NCBI RefSeq assembly: GCF_036226525.1
Contig: NZ_CP108487.1
Coordinates: 3,968,001 to 4,032,000, forward strand
DNA from: Kribbella sp. NBC_01245
GTDB lineage: Bacteria > Actinomycetota > Actinomycetes > Propionibacteriales > Kribbellaceae
DNA: 64,000 bases
Reading direction: 5' to 3'
The notes beneath the pieces are model-generated. The model ran no database searches. It had not been told where the DNA came from and was given only the letters and a program-made list of their open reading frames with translations. Positions within the stretch are counted from its first letter, which is position 1, and each line of letters starts with the position of its first letter. The position numbers and the translations under genes are program-made. Below, in pieces: positions 45,877 through 54,591 of this stretch.

Positions 45877-47293
45877 AAAATGACTGTGTTGGGGCGTGCG
45901 TGTGTTCCGGCGGAGCGCAGCGGAGCCGGGAGGTTGTGTGCTCGGTGGTCAGGCGACGGGTTCGAGGGTGACGTTGTAGCCGAGGGCTTGGAGTTGGCGG
46001 ACGTGGTTGCGTCGTTTCCGTTCGGGGTTGATGCGGTTGTCGTAGAAGTCGGGGCCGAGGTCGTGGAAGTGGGCGTCGGGATCGGATAGCAGGTGCCAGA
46101 CGATGACCAGGATGGAGCGGCCGACCGCGACGATGGCTTTCTTGCGGCCGCGGCGTCTGGCGATGCGCCGGTAGCGTTCGCCGAGGAAGGTGTCGGTTTT
46201 ACCGGCGCAGACGGCGGCCTCGCCCAGGACCCGGGCCAGGTAGGAGTTGCCGTGGCCGGTGGCGCCGGTGCCTTTCTTCTTCCCGGCCGATTCTTTAACC
46301 CCGGGGGCGAACCTGGCCCACGACGCCAGGTGGCCCGGGGTGGGGAACCGGGTCATGTCGGTCCCGATTTCGGCGATGATCACGTGCGCGGTGACCCGCC
46401 CGATGCCGGGGATCTCATCGAGTCGTTCCACCGCCTCGGCGAAAGGGGCGATCTGGTCGCCGATCCTGTCTTCGAGGTCGGCGATATCGGCTTCGATCTG
46501 GTCGATCCGGGCCAGCATCTTGGCCAGCAGATAGGCGTGGTGGTCGGTGAAGTATCCGGTGAAGGCTTCTTCCAGGTCACCGATCTTGGCCCGCATCCGG
46601 GACCGGGCCAACTGCGCCAGCACCTTCGGGTCCCGCTCACCCCCGGCCAGCGCGGCCAGCATGTCCCGCCCCGACACCCCGAAAATGTCCGACGCGACCA
46701 CCGACACCTTGATACAGGCATCTTCCAGCAGCTTCTCCACCCGGTTCTTCTCCGCAGTGCACGCGTTCACCAAATCAACCCGATACCGGGTCAGATCCCG
46801 CAACTGGCGGATCGGCAACGGCGGCACGAAACTGGCCCGCAGCATCTGCCGCTCCGCCACCTTGCACAACCACACCGCATCCAGCCGGTCGGTCTTCGGC
46901 CGACCCGGCAAATGCTTCACATCCTTGGCGTTCACCAGCCAGGTCTCCAACCCGGCCGCCTCCAGCAGATAGAACGGCGGCTTCCAATAGTCCGAGGTCG
47001 CCTCCATCACCACCCGCGACACCCCCAGCTCGACCAGCCGGTCAGCCAGCCGCAACAACGACCGCGTCATCGTCGAATACCGGTCCACCTCCTGCAACCG
47101 GCGCCCCGGCCGGCCCGGATCCGGAATCCGCACACAACACACCAACTCGGCCTTACCGATGTCCAGCGCCGCGACCCGCGCGATGATCTCCTCGACATCC
47201 TGCGTCTGCTCCAGCACCACAACCCACCTCCACACAACGCACCGGCAAACACGGTGCCCGCAGGAGCTGCAAGGATCCGGCGAATCTAGTCCG
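45877..47293 (-). mobile_element. IS110-family insertion sequence (ends tentative)
   Basis: One transposase gene with short flanks. The octamer CTAGTCCG occurs at 45869-45876 and 47286-47293, a spacing of 1417 bp, compatible with an IS110-family unit; another shared octamer, GGGAGGTT at 45928-45935 and 47462-47469, would put the right end at the lpqB stop. IS110 elements lack terminal inverted repeats, so neither choice is proved. The element lies between lpqB and comF, next to an inverted-repeat tract; IS110 relatives often insert in palindromic repeats. Confidence 0.5.
45949..47220 (-). CDS. IS110-family transposase (DEDD recombinase)
   Basis: About 423 residues, full length. The N-terminal RuvC-like DEDD domain has VAALDIGKAELVCCV (first Asp), RVVMEATSDYWKP (Glu) and RPKTDRLDAVWLCK (two Asp). 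A coiled-coil region (about 215-250) leads to the C-terminal Tnp_20 domain, with LDEIPGIGRVTAHVIIAEIG, HLASWARFAPGVKESAGKKK and GHGNSYLARVLGEAA, which contains the catalytic-type Ser. The enzyme works with a structured bridge RNA from the element ends. GTG 47220 is chosen for GGAGG 6 nt upstream; GTG 47235 is in frame but overlaps that site. No frameshift or stop, so it may be active. Confidence 0.9.
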   Translation of the reverse strand: MVLEQTQDVEEIIARVAALDIGKAELVCCVRIPDPGRPGRRLQEVDRYSTMTRSLLRLADRLVELGVSRVVMEATSDYWKPPFYLLEAAGLETWLVNAKDVKHLPGRPKTDRLDAVWLCKVAERQMLRASFVPPLPIRQLRDLTRYRVDLVNACTAEKNRVEKLLEDACIKVSVVASDIFGVSGRDMLAALAGGERDPKVLAQLARSRMRAKIGDLEEAFTGYFTDHHAYLLAKMLARIDQIEADIADLEDRIGDQIAPFAEAVERLDEIPGIGRVTAHVIIAEIGTDMTRFPTPGHLASWARFAPGVKESAGKKKGTGATGHGNSYLARVLGEAAVCAGKTDTFLGERYRRIARRRGRKKAIVAVGRSILVIVWHLLSDPDAHFHDLGPDFYDNRINPERKRRNHVRQLQALGYNVTLEPVA

Positions 47294-47467
47294 CGTGCTC
47301 AAAGGCAACACTGAAAGGCCCACAACGCAACTCCCGGCGCCCGACTCGCGGACGGCCTCAAACGAACCACAGTGATACGGCGTCAACGGGCACCACCCCA
47401 ATTTTCAGCCCGGAACGGGCCGCCCACCAGAGCAGTGCCAGACTCGCGGGAGGAAAGGTGTGGGAGG
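47221..47467 (-). ncRNA. Candidate bridge-RNA region upstream of the IS110-family transposase
   Basis: Gene-free 247 bp between the transposase start and the lpqB stop. In the IS110 group the bridge RNA comes from this side. Several stems are visible on the minus strand, including GCACCG/CGGTGC (47239-47257), GCAG/CTGC (near 47261-47271) and GCCCG/CGGGC (near 47407-47420). The loops that would match target and donor DNA cannot be identified by eye, and part of this stretch may lie outside the element. Confidence 0.35.
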
Positions 47468-49222
47468 TTAGCCGGGGTAGACGGGGTAGACGTTTTTGAC
47501 GTTGTCGTCGAGGGGGTCGTCCCATTGGAGGTCGCGGGAGCGGCGTTGGAGGCGGCCGTCGTCTACTTGGAGGACGAGCAGGCTTTCGACGTTCGGGGTG
47601 GCGGCTACGGCGTGGACGGCGTGGGTGCTGACGCCGGCGACCGGGCCGGGTAGGGAGCCGTCGACGTTCACCTCGAGGGCCTGGGACAGCGCCTCGCCCT
47701 TGCTGCCGACCACCGTGACGCGCTCGGCCTTGGACCAGGCGGCGTCGACCAAGTCGTCGAGGGGTACCTGCAGGGAGTAGAACCCGGTCAGGGAGCGGCG
47801 GTTGTTCTCGCCGATCTTGACCCGGCCGATCCAGAGCGCGGACTTGCCGTCCTTGCGCACCACCGCCAGCACCCGGACGCCGTCGGGCGCGATCCGCAGC
47901 GCCTCCACGTCGTACCCGTTGAAGTCGGCCTGGACCCGGATCTGCTTCCTGTCCTTGTCCATCATCCAGACCTGCGGGTCGTCGTCGGCGTGATCCACGA
48001 ACCAGAGGTTGCCGGCCCAGTCGAACGTCGGCCGGGTCACCTCACCCGAGGCCTGCAGGCGGGTCTCCTTCTCGCCCTCTTCCTTGCTCAGCCGGGCCAC
48101 GATCACCTTGCCGCCGGTGACGATGGCACCCAGCTCGCTCTTCAGGCTGATCGCGAACGAGGTCGCGAAGAACGGTGACAGCAGACTGGCCTGGCCGAGC
48201 GGCTCCAGGGTGATCTCGCCCGAACCGTCCAGCCCGTTGAAGCGGTTGATCTTGCCCTGACGCAGAACGAACAGCTGGGTCAGGTTCGCCGCGGGAACGG
48301 ACGGGTCGTAGGTGGAGAAGTTCTCGAACATCCGCTCGTCGTCGTTGCCCTCCTGCAGCGGTGCGCCCTGCACCGTGATCCGGACGGCGGACACCACCTG
48401 ACGCAGCGTCCATGCGATCTGGGCGGCGAGCTGGTTCCGCTCGAGCGGGCCGACGTTCTTGACCGCGTCGTCCAGGTCGACGTTCGCGGCGCCGTCGGTG
48501 ATGGTCACGTTGCGGACCAACTGGGTGTTCGGCGGGGCGGCGGACAGCACCGAGTCGCCCAGCCGGCTGGTCGGTCCCCGCAGCAGGGACTTGATCAGCA
48601 GGTGCGCGAGCTGGGCCTGCGACCGGCTGATCGGCAGGTAGATCGGATCCGGTACGAGCAGGTCGTTCGTGGGGTTGAGGAAGTACAGGTTGTACGGGTC
48701 GTAGTTCGTCTCGCTCAGGTTCTTGTCCAGGAAGACGCCTGGCGGCGGGGTGCTGATCCGCCACTCCCCGGCCGCGTTCTTAACCACCACGAAAGTGAAG
48801 GTGAGCTGCTCGCCCGGCGGGGCCGGACGCCAGGCACTGCGCTCGTCCAGAGTCGCCACCAGCGGCGCCGTCAGTTTGAAGCGGTCCGTGCTCGCGTTCA
48901 CCGGCAGCACGACGCCACTGCCGGCCCGCGGGTCGTAGATCCTGGTCTGGCTGACATCCCAGGCGCCGGAGGCCTCGGGCGTCAGGTACTCCCTGGCGAC
49001 GTTGAGACTGTCGAGGTTCGACATGGCCTCCATGAAGCCGCTGACCACCGCGGCCGGCGATGCGCCGGGCTTCGGCGGATCGGCGAGCACGCCGATTCCG
49101 CCCGGCGACGTGCTCTCGTTACTCGAGTTCCCGGATCTGACCAGGCCGCTGGTCGGCACGGTGGCGCATCCGCCCAGCAGCGCGACGGCCAGACCGGCCG
49201 ACAACCAGGAAACGATTCTCAC
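47468..49222 (-). CDS. lpqB: Lipoprotein LpqB
   Basis: 584 residues. Lipobox LLGGC (Cys 19), a linker rich in Ser/Gly/Pro, two GerMN-like domains in the first half (PIYLPISRSQAQLAHLLIKS, NVTITDGAANVDLDDAVKNV), and a C-terminal beta-propeller (about 330-584; TFDWAGNLWFVDHADDDPQV). LpqB binds the extracytoplasmic part of the sensor MtrB and tunes MtrA phosphorylation. GTG 49222 overlaps the mtrB stop by 4 nt (GTGA). Its downstream neighbour comF is displaced by the IS element; GGGAGGTT overlaps its stop. Confidence 0.93.
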   Translation of the reverse strand: MRIVSWLSAGLAVALLGGCATVPTSGLVRSGNSSNESTSPGGIGVLADPPKPGASPAAVVSGFMEAMSNLDSLNVAREYLTPEASGAWDVSQTRIYDPRAGSGVVLPVNASTDRFKLTAPLVATLDERSAWRPAPPGEQLTFTFVVVKNAAGEWRISTPPPGVFLDKNLSETNYDPYNLYFLNPTNDLLVPDPIYLPISRSQAQLAHLLIKSLLRGPTSRLGDSVLSAAPPNTQLVRNVTITDGAANVDLDDAVKNVGPLERNQLAAQIAWTLRQVVSAVRITVQGAPLQEGNDDERMFENFSTYDPSVPAANLTQLFVLRQGKINRFNGLDGSGEITLEPLGQASLLSPFFATSFAISLKSELGAIVTGGKVIVARLSKEEGEKETRLQASGEVTRPTFDWAGNLWFVDHADDDPQVWMMDKDRKQIRVQADFNGYDVEALRIAPDGVRVLAVVRKDGKSALWIGRVKIGENNRRSLTGFYSLQVPLDDLVDAAWSKAERVTVVGSKGEALSQALEVNVDGSLPGPVAGVSTHAVHAVAATPNVESLLVLQVDDGRLQRRSRDLQWDDPLDDNVKNVYPVYPG

Positions 49223-50865
49223 TGAGCACCTCCACCGTCACCGGTGAGCTTCTGGTACGGCGCGCCGACCTGGACCAGGCCGATCTCGGGCACCACCCGG
49301 CTCGCGTCCGGCGGGCGGGTCGGCAGCGGCGAACCGATCAGCGGTACGCCGGGCTGCCGCGGCAGGGTCAAGCGGAAGTAGGCGCCATCGCCGGGTGCAC
49401 CCCAGGCGTCGAGGCGGCCGCCGTGCAGGCGCGCGTCCTCCAGCGCGATCGACAGGCCGAGACCCGTGCCACCGGTCGTCCTCGCCCGCGCCGGGTCGGC
49501 CCGCCAGAACCGGCTGAAGACCATCTCGGCCTCTTCGGCCCGGAAGCCGATGCCGTGGTCGCGGACGGCGACGGCGGCCGCGTCGTCGTCGGAGGCGGTG
49601 GTGATCTTGATCGGACGGCCCTCGCTGTGCTCGATGGCGTTGCCGATCAGGTTGCGCAGGATGCGCTCGATCCGGCGCGAGTCGACCTGGGCCCGGCACG
49701 GCCGCGGCATGTCCAGGACCATCTCGGCGCCCTTGCGCGCGAGCAGGGTCTCGTGGTTCTCCAGCACCCGGGCGACGACGTCGCGCAGGTCCACGTCCTC
49801 CAGGTCCAGGGCGGCGGCGCCCGCGTCGAACCGGCTGATCTCCAGCAGGTCGGCGAGCAGCGCCTCGAACCGGTTGAGCTCGTTCTGCATCAGCTCGACC
49901 GAACGGCGCGAGACCGGATCGAAGTCGTCCTTGGCCTCGTGCAGCAGATCGGCCGCCATCCGCACCGTGGTCAACGGCGTCCGCAGCTCGTGTGAGACGT
50001 CCGAGACGAAGCGGCGCTGCAGCCGGGACAGCTCCTCGAGCCGCCGGATCTGCTGCTGCAGGTTGCTGGCCATCTTGTTGAACGAGACCGCCAGCCGGGC
50101 CAGGTCGTCGGTGCCGCGGACCTGCATCCGCTCCTCCAGCCGGCCGGCCGCGAGCCGCTCCGCGATCCGCCGGGCCATCCGCACCGGCGTGACGACCTGC
50201 CGGGTGACCAGCCAGGCGACCGCGCCGAGCAGCAGCACCAGCAACAGGCCGGCCGTGATCAGTGCACGCTGTACGACGCCGAGCACCTCGGCCTGCGGCG
50301 TCAACGGGAACAGCAGGTACATCTGGAAGCGCTCGTTGGTGCTTTCCATCCGCAACTGCGAGCCGACCACCAGACCGGGCTCGGCCGAACCGTCCTGGTA
50401 CCTGATGGTGGTGTAGGTGTCGTAGAGCTTCGTGGGGTCGGCGACGACCGACGACCGCAGCACCTGCGGCACCGAGTCAGGGTCGACGTCACCGCTGACC
50501 CGGGTCGCCTGGGTACTCGACGAGACCGAGTCGATCGGCGCCACCACGGCCTTGAAGGTGCCGCCGTTGGTATTCGAGAGCAGCCGGGTCAGGGCCCATT
50601 TCGCGTCCGGGGCGTCACCCGCGTTCAGCTCGGCCTGGGCGCTGGTGACCTGGGCCGCGGCCTCGGCGTACGCGGTGTCGCGACGGGATTCCAGCACGCC
50701 GTCGGTGACCTGCGACATCATCACCCAGCCGACCAGGAAGACCACCACGGCCGACATCAGCAGCGTGCCGGTAACGATCCGGGCCTGGATCGAGCGGCGC
50801 CAGAAATCCGGCCAGTGCTTGGGCGACGTACGCCAGATCGGCTTCGGGTAGGCGTGCCAATCCAC
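49219..50865 (-). CDS. mtrB: Sensor histidine kinase MtrB
   Basis: 548 residues. Two membrane helices (about 31-52 and 200-220) flank an extracytoplasmic sensor; HAMP (about 222-275), HisKA with phospho-acceptor His in RFVSDVSHELRTPLTT (about 292), and HATPase_c with NLIGNAIEHSEG (N box), VRDHGIGFRAEE (G1) and TGGTGLGLSIALE (G2). It pairs with MtrA to coordinate cell wall metabolism and division. GTG 50865 is the first canonical start, 90 nt after mtrA, but has no good ribosome site; an upstream unusual start is possible. Translation of lpqB is coupled to it. Confidence 0.95.
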   Translation of the reverse strand: MDWHAYPKPIWRTSPKHWPDFWRRSIQARIVTGTLLMSAVVVFLVGWVMMSQVTDGVLESRRDTAYAEAAAQVTSAQAELNAGDAPDAKWALTRLLSNTNGGTFKAVVAPIDSVSSSTQATRVSGDVDPDSVPQVLRSSVVADPTKLYDTYTTIRYQDGSAEPGLVVGSQLRMESTNERFQMYLLFPLTPQAEVLGVVQRALITAGLLLVLLLGAVAWLVTRQVVTPVRMARRIAERLAAGRLEERMQVRGTDDLARLAVSFNKMASNLQQQIRRLEELSRLQRRFVSDVSHELRTPLTTVRMAADLLHEAKDDFDPVSRRSVELMQNELNRFEALLADLLEISRFDAGAAALDLEDVDLRDVVARVLENHETLLARKGAEMVLDMPRPCRAQVDSRRIERILRNLIGNAIEHSEGRPIKITTASDDDAAAVAVRDHGIGFRAEEAEMVFSRFWRADPARARTTGGTGLGLSIALEDARLHGGRLDAWGAPGDGAYFRLTLPRQPGVPLIGSPLPTRPPDASRVVPEIGLVQVGAPYQKLTGDGGGAQ

Positions 50866-50954
50866 CCCGGTGGCGATCTGCTCGACGGGTTCCAGTTCGG
50901 AACCGGTCGCGGCCGCGGGGGTTGGCTGTGACGCGTTGTCGCGCCCGTACTCGA

Positions 50955-51653
50955 TCAGTCCGCACCCGCCTTGTAACCGACACCACGGACCGTCACGACG
51001 ATCTCGGGGTGCTCGGGATCCTTCTCGATCTTGGACCGCAACCGCTGGACGTGCACGTTCACCAGCCGGGTGTCCGCGGCGTGGCGGTACCCCCAGACCT
51101 GCTCCAGCAGGACCTCACGGGTGAACACCTGCCACGGCTTGGAGGCCAGGCAGACCAGCAGATCGAACTCCAGCGGGGTCAGCTGGATGGTCTCGCCACT
51201 GCGCTTCACCGAATGCCCGGCCACGTCGATGGTCAGGTCACCGATCGTCAGCGACTCCGGTCCCGGCTCGTCCAGCCGCCGCAGCCGCGCCCTGATCCGG
51301 GCCACCAGCTCCTTGGGCTTGAACGGCTTGACCACATAGTCGTCCGCGCCGGATTCCAGCCCGAGGACGATGTCGACCGTGTCACTCTTCGCGGTCAGCA
51401 TCACGATCGGTACGCCGGATTCGGCCCGGATCGCCCGGCAGACGTCGATTCCGTCCATCCCGGGCAGCATCAGGTCGAGTAACAGCAGATCCGGCTTGAA
51501 CTCACGGAACGCCCCGACCGCCTTGTCTCCGGTGGCCACCAGATGTGTCTCGTAGCCCTCGTTGCGCAAGACGATGCTGAGCATCTCCGACAACGCCAGG
51601 TCGTCGTCGACGATCAGGACACGCCCTCGCGTCGCCCGGTTACCTTCAGCCAC
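50955..51653 (-). CDS. mtrA: Response regulator MtrA
   Basis: 232 residues. Receiver domain (RVLIVDDDLALSEMLSIVL; phospho-acceptor Asp about 60 in LLLLDLMLPGMDG; Lys in VVKPFKPKELVARIR) and OmpR-type winged helix (LTPLEFDLLVCLASKPWQVF, DTRLVNVHVQRLRSKIEKDP). An essential cell-cycle and envelope regulator in actinobacteria. The start is GTG 51653 with AAGGAG 6 nt upstream; GTG 51683 is possible. The frame continuing to 52814 is antisense to the divergent membrane-protein gene. No tmk lies between sahH and mtrA here, unlike in M. tuberculosis. Confidence 0.96.
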   Translation of the reverse strand: MAEGNRATRGRVLIVDDDLALSEMLSIVLRNEGYETHLVATGDKAVGAFREFKPDLLLLDLMLPGMDGIDVCRAIRAESGVPIVMLTAKSDTVDIVLGLESGADDYVVKPFKPKELVARIRARLRRLDEPGPESLTIGDLTIDVAGHSVKRSGETIQLTPLEFDLLVCLASKPWQVFTREVLLEQVWGYRHAADTRLVNVHVQRLRSKIEKDPEHPEIVVTVRGVGYKAGAD

Positions 51654-51782
51654 GCCCAACTCCTTGCCGGTTTCTGTTGTCACACGTTCGACTGCCAGTG
51701 TCCCATTCGGCACCACCAAATGCCGGTTGGCACCCCGGTGAGTGATCATGGACCACACACAGCCGAGGGGTAGGGACCAAGC

Positions 51783-52796
51783 GTGGCGCCAGACGGTATC
51801 TCCGAGAGCGAGACGTTCTCCGAGCCGCTGCGTCCTTGGTTGCCCGTGGATCTGCTCGACAACGCCGCGCGGACCATATCGGACAACAAGACCATCATGC
51901 TCGGTCTGCCCGTAATCGCTGGCATCGGTCTCACCGCGGTGCAAGTCGGTCTGACCCAATTGGCGGTGCCGGGCGGCCTGGCCGGCTTCTTCGAGGCGGA
52001 CGATCCGTTCGGTTTCGGCGGTCTGCCCGTGCTCTTGATGTACGCCGCCCAGGCCATCCTCTTCACGATGGTGGCGAGCATGCTGAGCGGCATCGTCGCG
52101 CTGGCGGCGGTGCGCAGCCAGCTGGGCCGTCGGCTCGGCGCGCGCGAGCTGCTCCGCCTGGTGCGGCCGGCCCTGCCGTCGCTGGCCGTTGTCGGTCTGG
52201 TGCAGTCCGTGGGCTTCGCGTTGCTCGCGGCCGGCTGGCTGCTGGCCTTGTTCGGCACCGCCGCGGGCGCCGAATCGGCAACGAACGGCGCGATCGCGGG
52301 GCTGGTCGCGCTGGCGCTGATGGCGACGGGCGCCCTGATCGCGGTTCTCGTGGGCATCCGGATCTCGCTGGCCGGCACCGTCGTACTGCTCGAGGGCAAG
52401 CACGCACCGGATATCGGCCTCTACATCCCGGCACCGGTGGGCATCATCGGTTCGCTGAAGCGGTCCTGGTATCTGGTCCGCGGGCGCTTCTGGCGGGTCT
52501 TCGGCATCTTGCTCTTCGCCGGGCTGGTGATCTACATCGTCAGCAACGCGATGCAGCTCGGCATCACCCTGCTGATCGGCGCGATGGCCGGCTGGAGTGG
52601 CGCGACCGAGGGTGAGGCCGGCGCGGTGGCCGTCACGATCGCGCTCGCCGCTGCCGCCGGCGCCGCCGCCGTACTGACCACCATCGCCAGCCTCGCCTTC
52701 ATGTCGGCCGTGCAGGCGCTGATCTACCTCGATCTGCGGGTGCGTCGCGAAGGCCTCGATCTCTGGATGCGTCCCTCGTTGAAGGGTCCCCGATGA
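51783..52796 (+). CDS. Polytopic membrane protein (glycerophosphodiester-phosphodiesterase membrane-domain-like)
   Basis: 337 residues with about six membrane segments (for example IAVLVGIRISLAGTVVLLEG, VFGILLFAGLVIYIVSNAMQ, TIASLAFMSAVQALIYLDLR). The ending IYLDLRVRREGLDLWM is typical of actinobacterial membrane proteins that open MoxR-DUF58 operons (Rv3690-like position). GTG 51783 starts it. Divergent from mtrA with a 129-bp shared promoter region, so MtrA may regulate this operon. Its stop overlaps the next ATG (ATGA). Confidence 0.8.
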   Translation: MAPDGISESETFSEPLRPWLPVDLLDNAARTISDNKTIMLGLPVIAGIGLTAVQVGLTQLAVPGGLAGFFEADDPFGFGGLPVLLMYAAQAILFTMVASMLSGIVALAAVRSQLGRRLGARELLRLVRPALPSLAVVGLVQSVGFALLAAGWLLALFGTAAGAESATNGAIAGLVALALMATGALIAVLVGIRISLAGTVVLLEGKHAPDIGLYIPAPVGIIGSLKRSWYLVRGRFWRVFGILLFAGLVIYIVSNAMQLGITLLIGAMAGWSGATEGEAGAVAVTIALAAAAGAAAVLTTIASLAFMSAVQALIYLDLRVRREGLDLWMRPSLKGPR

Positions 52797-53440
52797 ACCT
52801 TCCGCTCGAACCACCGATCGACATCAGCCGCGACCAGGCCGCCGAGGAGGCGCGTCGCGAGCTGTCCAAGCCGTTGTACAGCCAGGACGAGTCGATCTTC
52901 ACCCGCGCGCTGAACAAGCTGCTGGACTGGATCACGGACGCCTTCGGTGAGATGGCCATGCGCGCGCCGGGCGGTAACAAGGGCCTGCTGATCCTGCTCC
53001 TGCTGGTGATCCTGGTCGTGATCGTCATCGTCTGGCGCGCGGGCGTGCTACGTACCACCCGGGCGATCAAGCAGGAGGCCGTCTTCGACACCGGGCGGAT
53101 CCGGTCCGCCGCGGAGTACCGGGCCGAGGCCGAGGCGGCCGCGGCGAGTGGCCAGTTCGGTCCGGCCGTGCGGGCGCGGTTCCGGGCCTGCGTGGCGGAG
53201 CTGACCGAGCGCACGATCCTCGACGACCGCCCCGGCCGTACGGCGTATGAGGTGGCCGCCGACGCGACCAAGGCCATCCCCGAGCTTTCGTCTTCCCTGC
53301 AACCAGCGGCTGAGGTCTTCGCCGAGGTCGTTTACGGGAGCAGGACTCCGACGACCGAGCGGTACGGCGTGGTGGTGGCCGCGGATGAGGCGGCCCGCAA
53401 GGTCTCCACCCGGTCGATGCTGAAGGCAACGGCCGGATGA
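52793..53440 (+). CDS. DUF4129 domain membrane protein
   Basis: 215 residues. One membrane helix (GLLILLLLVILVVIVIVWRA, about 64-83); N-terminal extracytoplasmic segment with EARRELSKPLYSQDE; cytoplasmic DUF4129 domain at the C-terminus (RAEAEAAAASGQFGPAVRAR, RTAYEVAADATKAIPEL, VFAEVVYGSRTPTTERY). This family accompanies MoxR-DUF58 pairs and, when fused, transglutaminase domains. Coupled on both sides by ATGA overlaps. Confidence 0.87.
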   Translation: MNLPLEPPIDISRDQAAEEARRELSKPLYSQDESIFTRALNKLLDWITDAFGEMAMRAPGGNKGLLILLLLVILVVIVIVWRAGVLRTTRAIKQEAVFDTGRIRSAAEYRAEAEAAAASGQFGPAVRARFRACVAELTERTILDDRPGRTAYEVAADATKAIPELSSSLQPAAEVFAEVVYGSRTPTTERYGVVVAADEAARKVSTRSMLKATAG

Positions 53441-54591
53441 GCGCGACCGTGGAGCAGACGTCGCTCGAGCGGACCGGCGGTGAGATCTGGCGCTCGCTGC
53501 GCAAACCGCTGCTGATCACCGTGGTCATCGTGGTGGGCGTGATGGTGCTGTTGATCGCGAACGGCGCCCGCACCACTGGACCCTTCAGCCCCGACTCGGC
53601 CAAGCCGACGGGCGCTCGCGCCCTCGCCACCCTGCTCGAGGACCACGGCGTGAACGTGAATCCCACGGCCGAGCTGTCGGACGCCGTCGTCAACGGCTCC
53701 GGCCGGACGTTGCTGGTGGCACCGGGTGGTGCCGTCGATCGGGACGACTGGCAGCGAATCGCCAACGCCGGTTGGGATCACCTCGTGCTGGTCCAACCCT
53801 CGCGAGCCGCGCTGGAGGTGCTCGCACCGGGCGTGACGAACACGAACAGGCTCAGCGAGGACAGCCGTGCCCCGCGCTGCGATCTGCCCGCGGCGACCAA
53901 GGCCGGTACGGCGACCATCTCCGGTACGGCGTACTCCGCGCCCGCGGACGCCATCGGTTGTTACGGCGACGGCATTCACCACAGCATGGTCCGGCTCGAG
54001 GTTTCGTCCCGGACCGTCGACGTGCTCGGTTCGCCTCGGTCGTTCGACAACCAGGGCCTCGCGACCGACGGCAACGCGGCGTTCGCGCTGAACCTGATCG
54101 GCACGAACCAGGAGCTGGTTTGGTACGTGCCCGGCTTCGACTCGTACCAAGGTCCTGACGACACCGAGGGTGATGACCCGGTGGTGCCGGTGGAGACGCG
54201 TTACGTCGCCTGGATGCTGGCCTTCGCCATCGGCGTACTCGCGTTGTGGCGTGGCCGCCGCCTCGGTCCGGTGGTGGCCGAGCCGCTGCCGGTGATCGTG
54301 CACGCGGCCGAAACCACCGAAGGCCGCGCGCGCCTCTACCGTCGTTCCCGGGCTCGCGATCGGGCGGCCGACGCGTTGCGCGAATCGGCCCTCGGTAAGT
54401 TGCGCCGGGCCCACGGCATCGGCCGGCGGACCGATCCGCACGCGGTCGTCGCCACCATCGCCGCCCGGACCGGCCGTGACCCGGTCGCCCTGAACTACCT
54501 GCTCTACGGGCCGCCACCGCCCGATGACGCCACGCTGCTCGCCCTTTCCCGTGAACTGGATGTACTGACCCAGGAGGTTCGACGCCCGTGA
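53437..54591 (+). CDS. DUF4350 domain membrane protein
   Basis: 384 residues. N-terminal membrane helix (LLITVVIVVGVMVLLIANGA), an extracytoplasmic DUF4350 domain (about 48-230; DSAKPTGARALATLLEDHGV, RTLLVAPGGAVDRDDW), a second membrane helix near 265-280 (YVAWMLAFAIGVLALWRG), and a cytoplasmic Arg-rich region (RARLYRRSRARDRAADALRE). It corresponds by position to Rv3691. Overlaps both neighbours by 4 nt (ATGA, GTGA). Confidence 0.87.
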   Translation: MSATVEQTSLERTGGEIWRSLRKPLLITVVIVVGVMVLLIANGARTTGPFSPDSAKPTGARALATLLEDHGVNVNPTAELSDAVVNGSGRTLLVAPGGAVDRDDWQRIANAGWDHLVLVQPSRAALEVLAPGVTNTNRLSEDSRAPRCDLPAATKAGTATISGTAYSAPADAIGCYGDGIHHSMVRLEVSSRTVDVLGSPRSFDNQGLATDGNAAFALNLIGTNQELVWYVPGFDSYQGPDDTEGDDPVVPVETRYVAWMLAFAIGVLALWRGRRLGPVVAEPLPVIVHAAETTEGRARLYRRSRARDRAADALRESALGKLRRAHGIGRRTDPHAVVATIAARTGRDPVALNYLLYGPPPPDDATLLALSRELDVLTQEVRRP

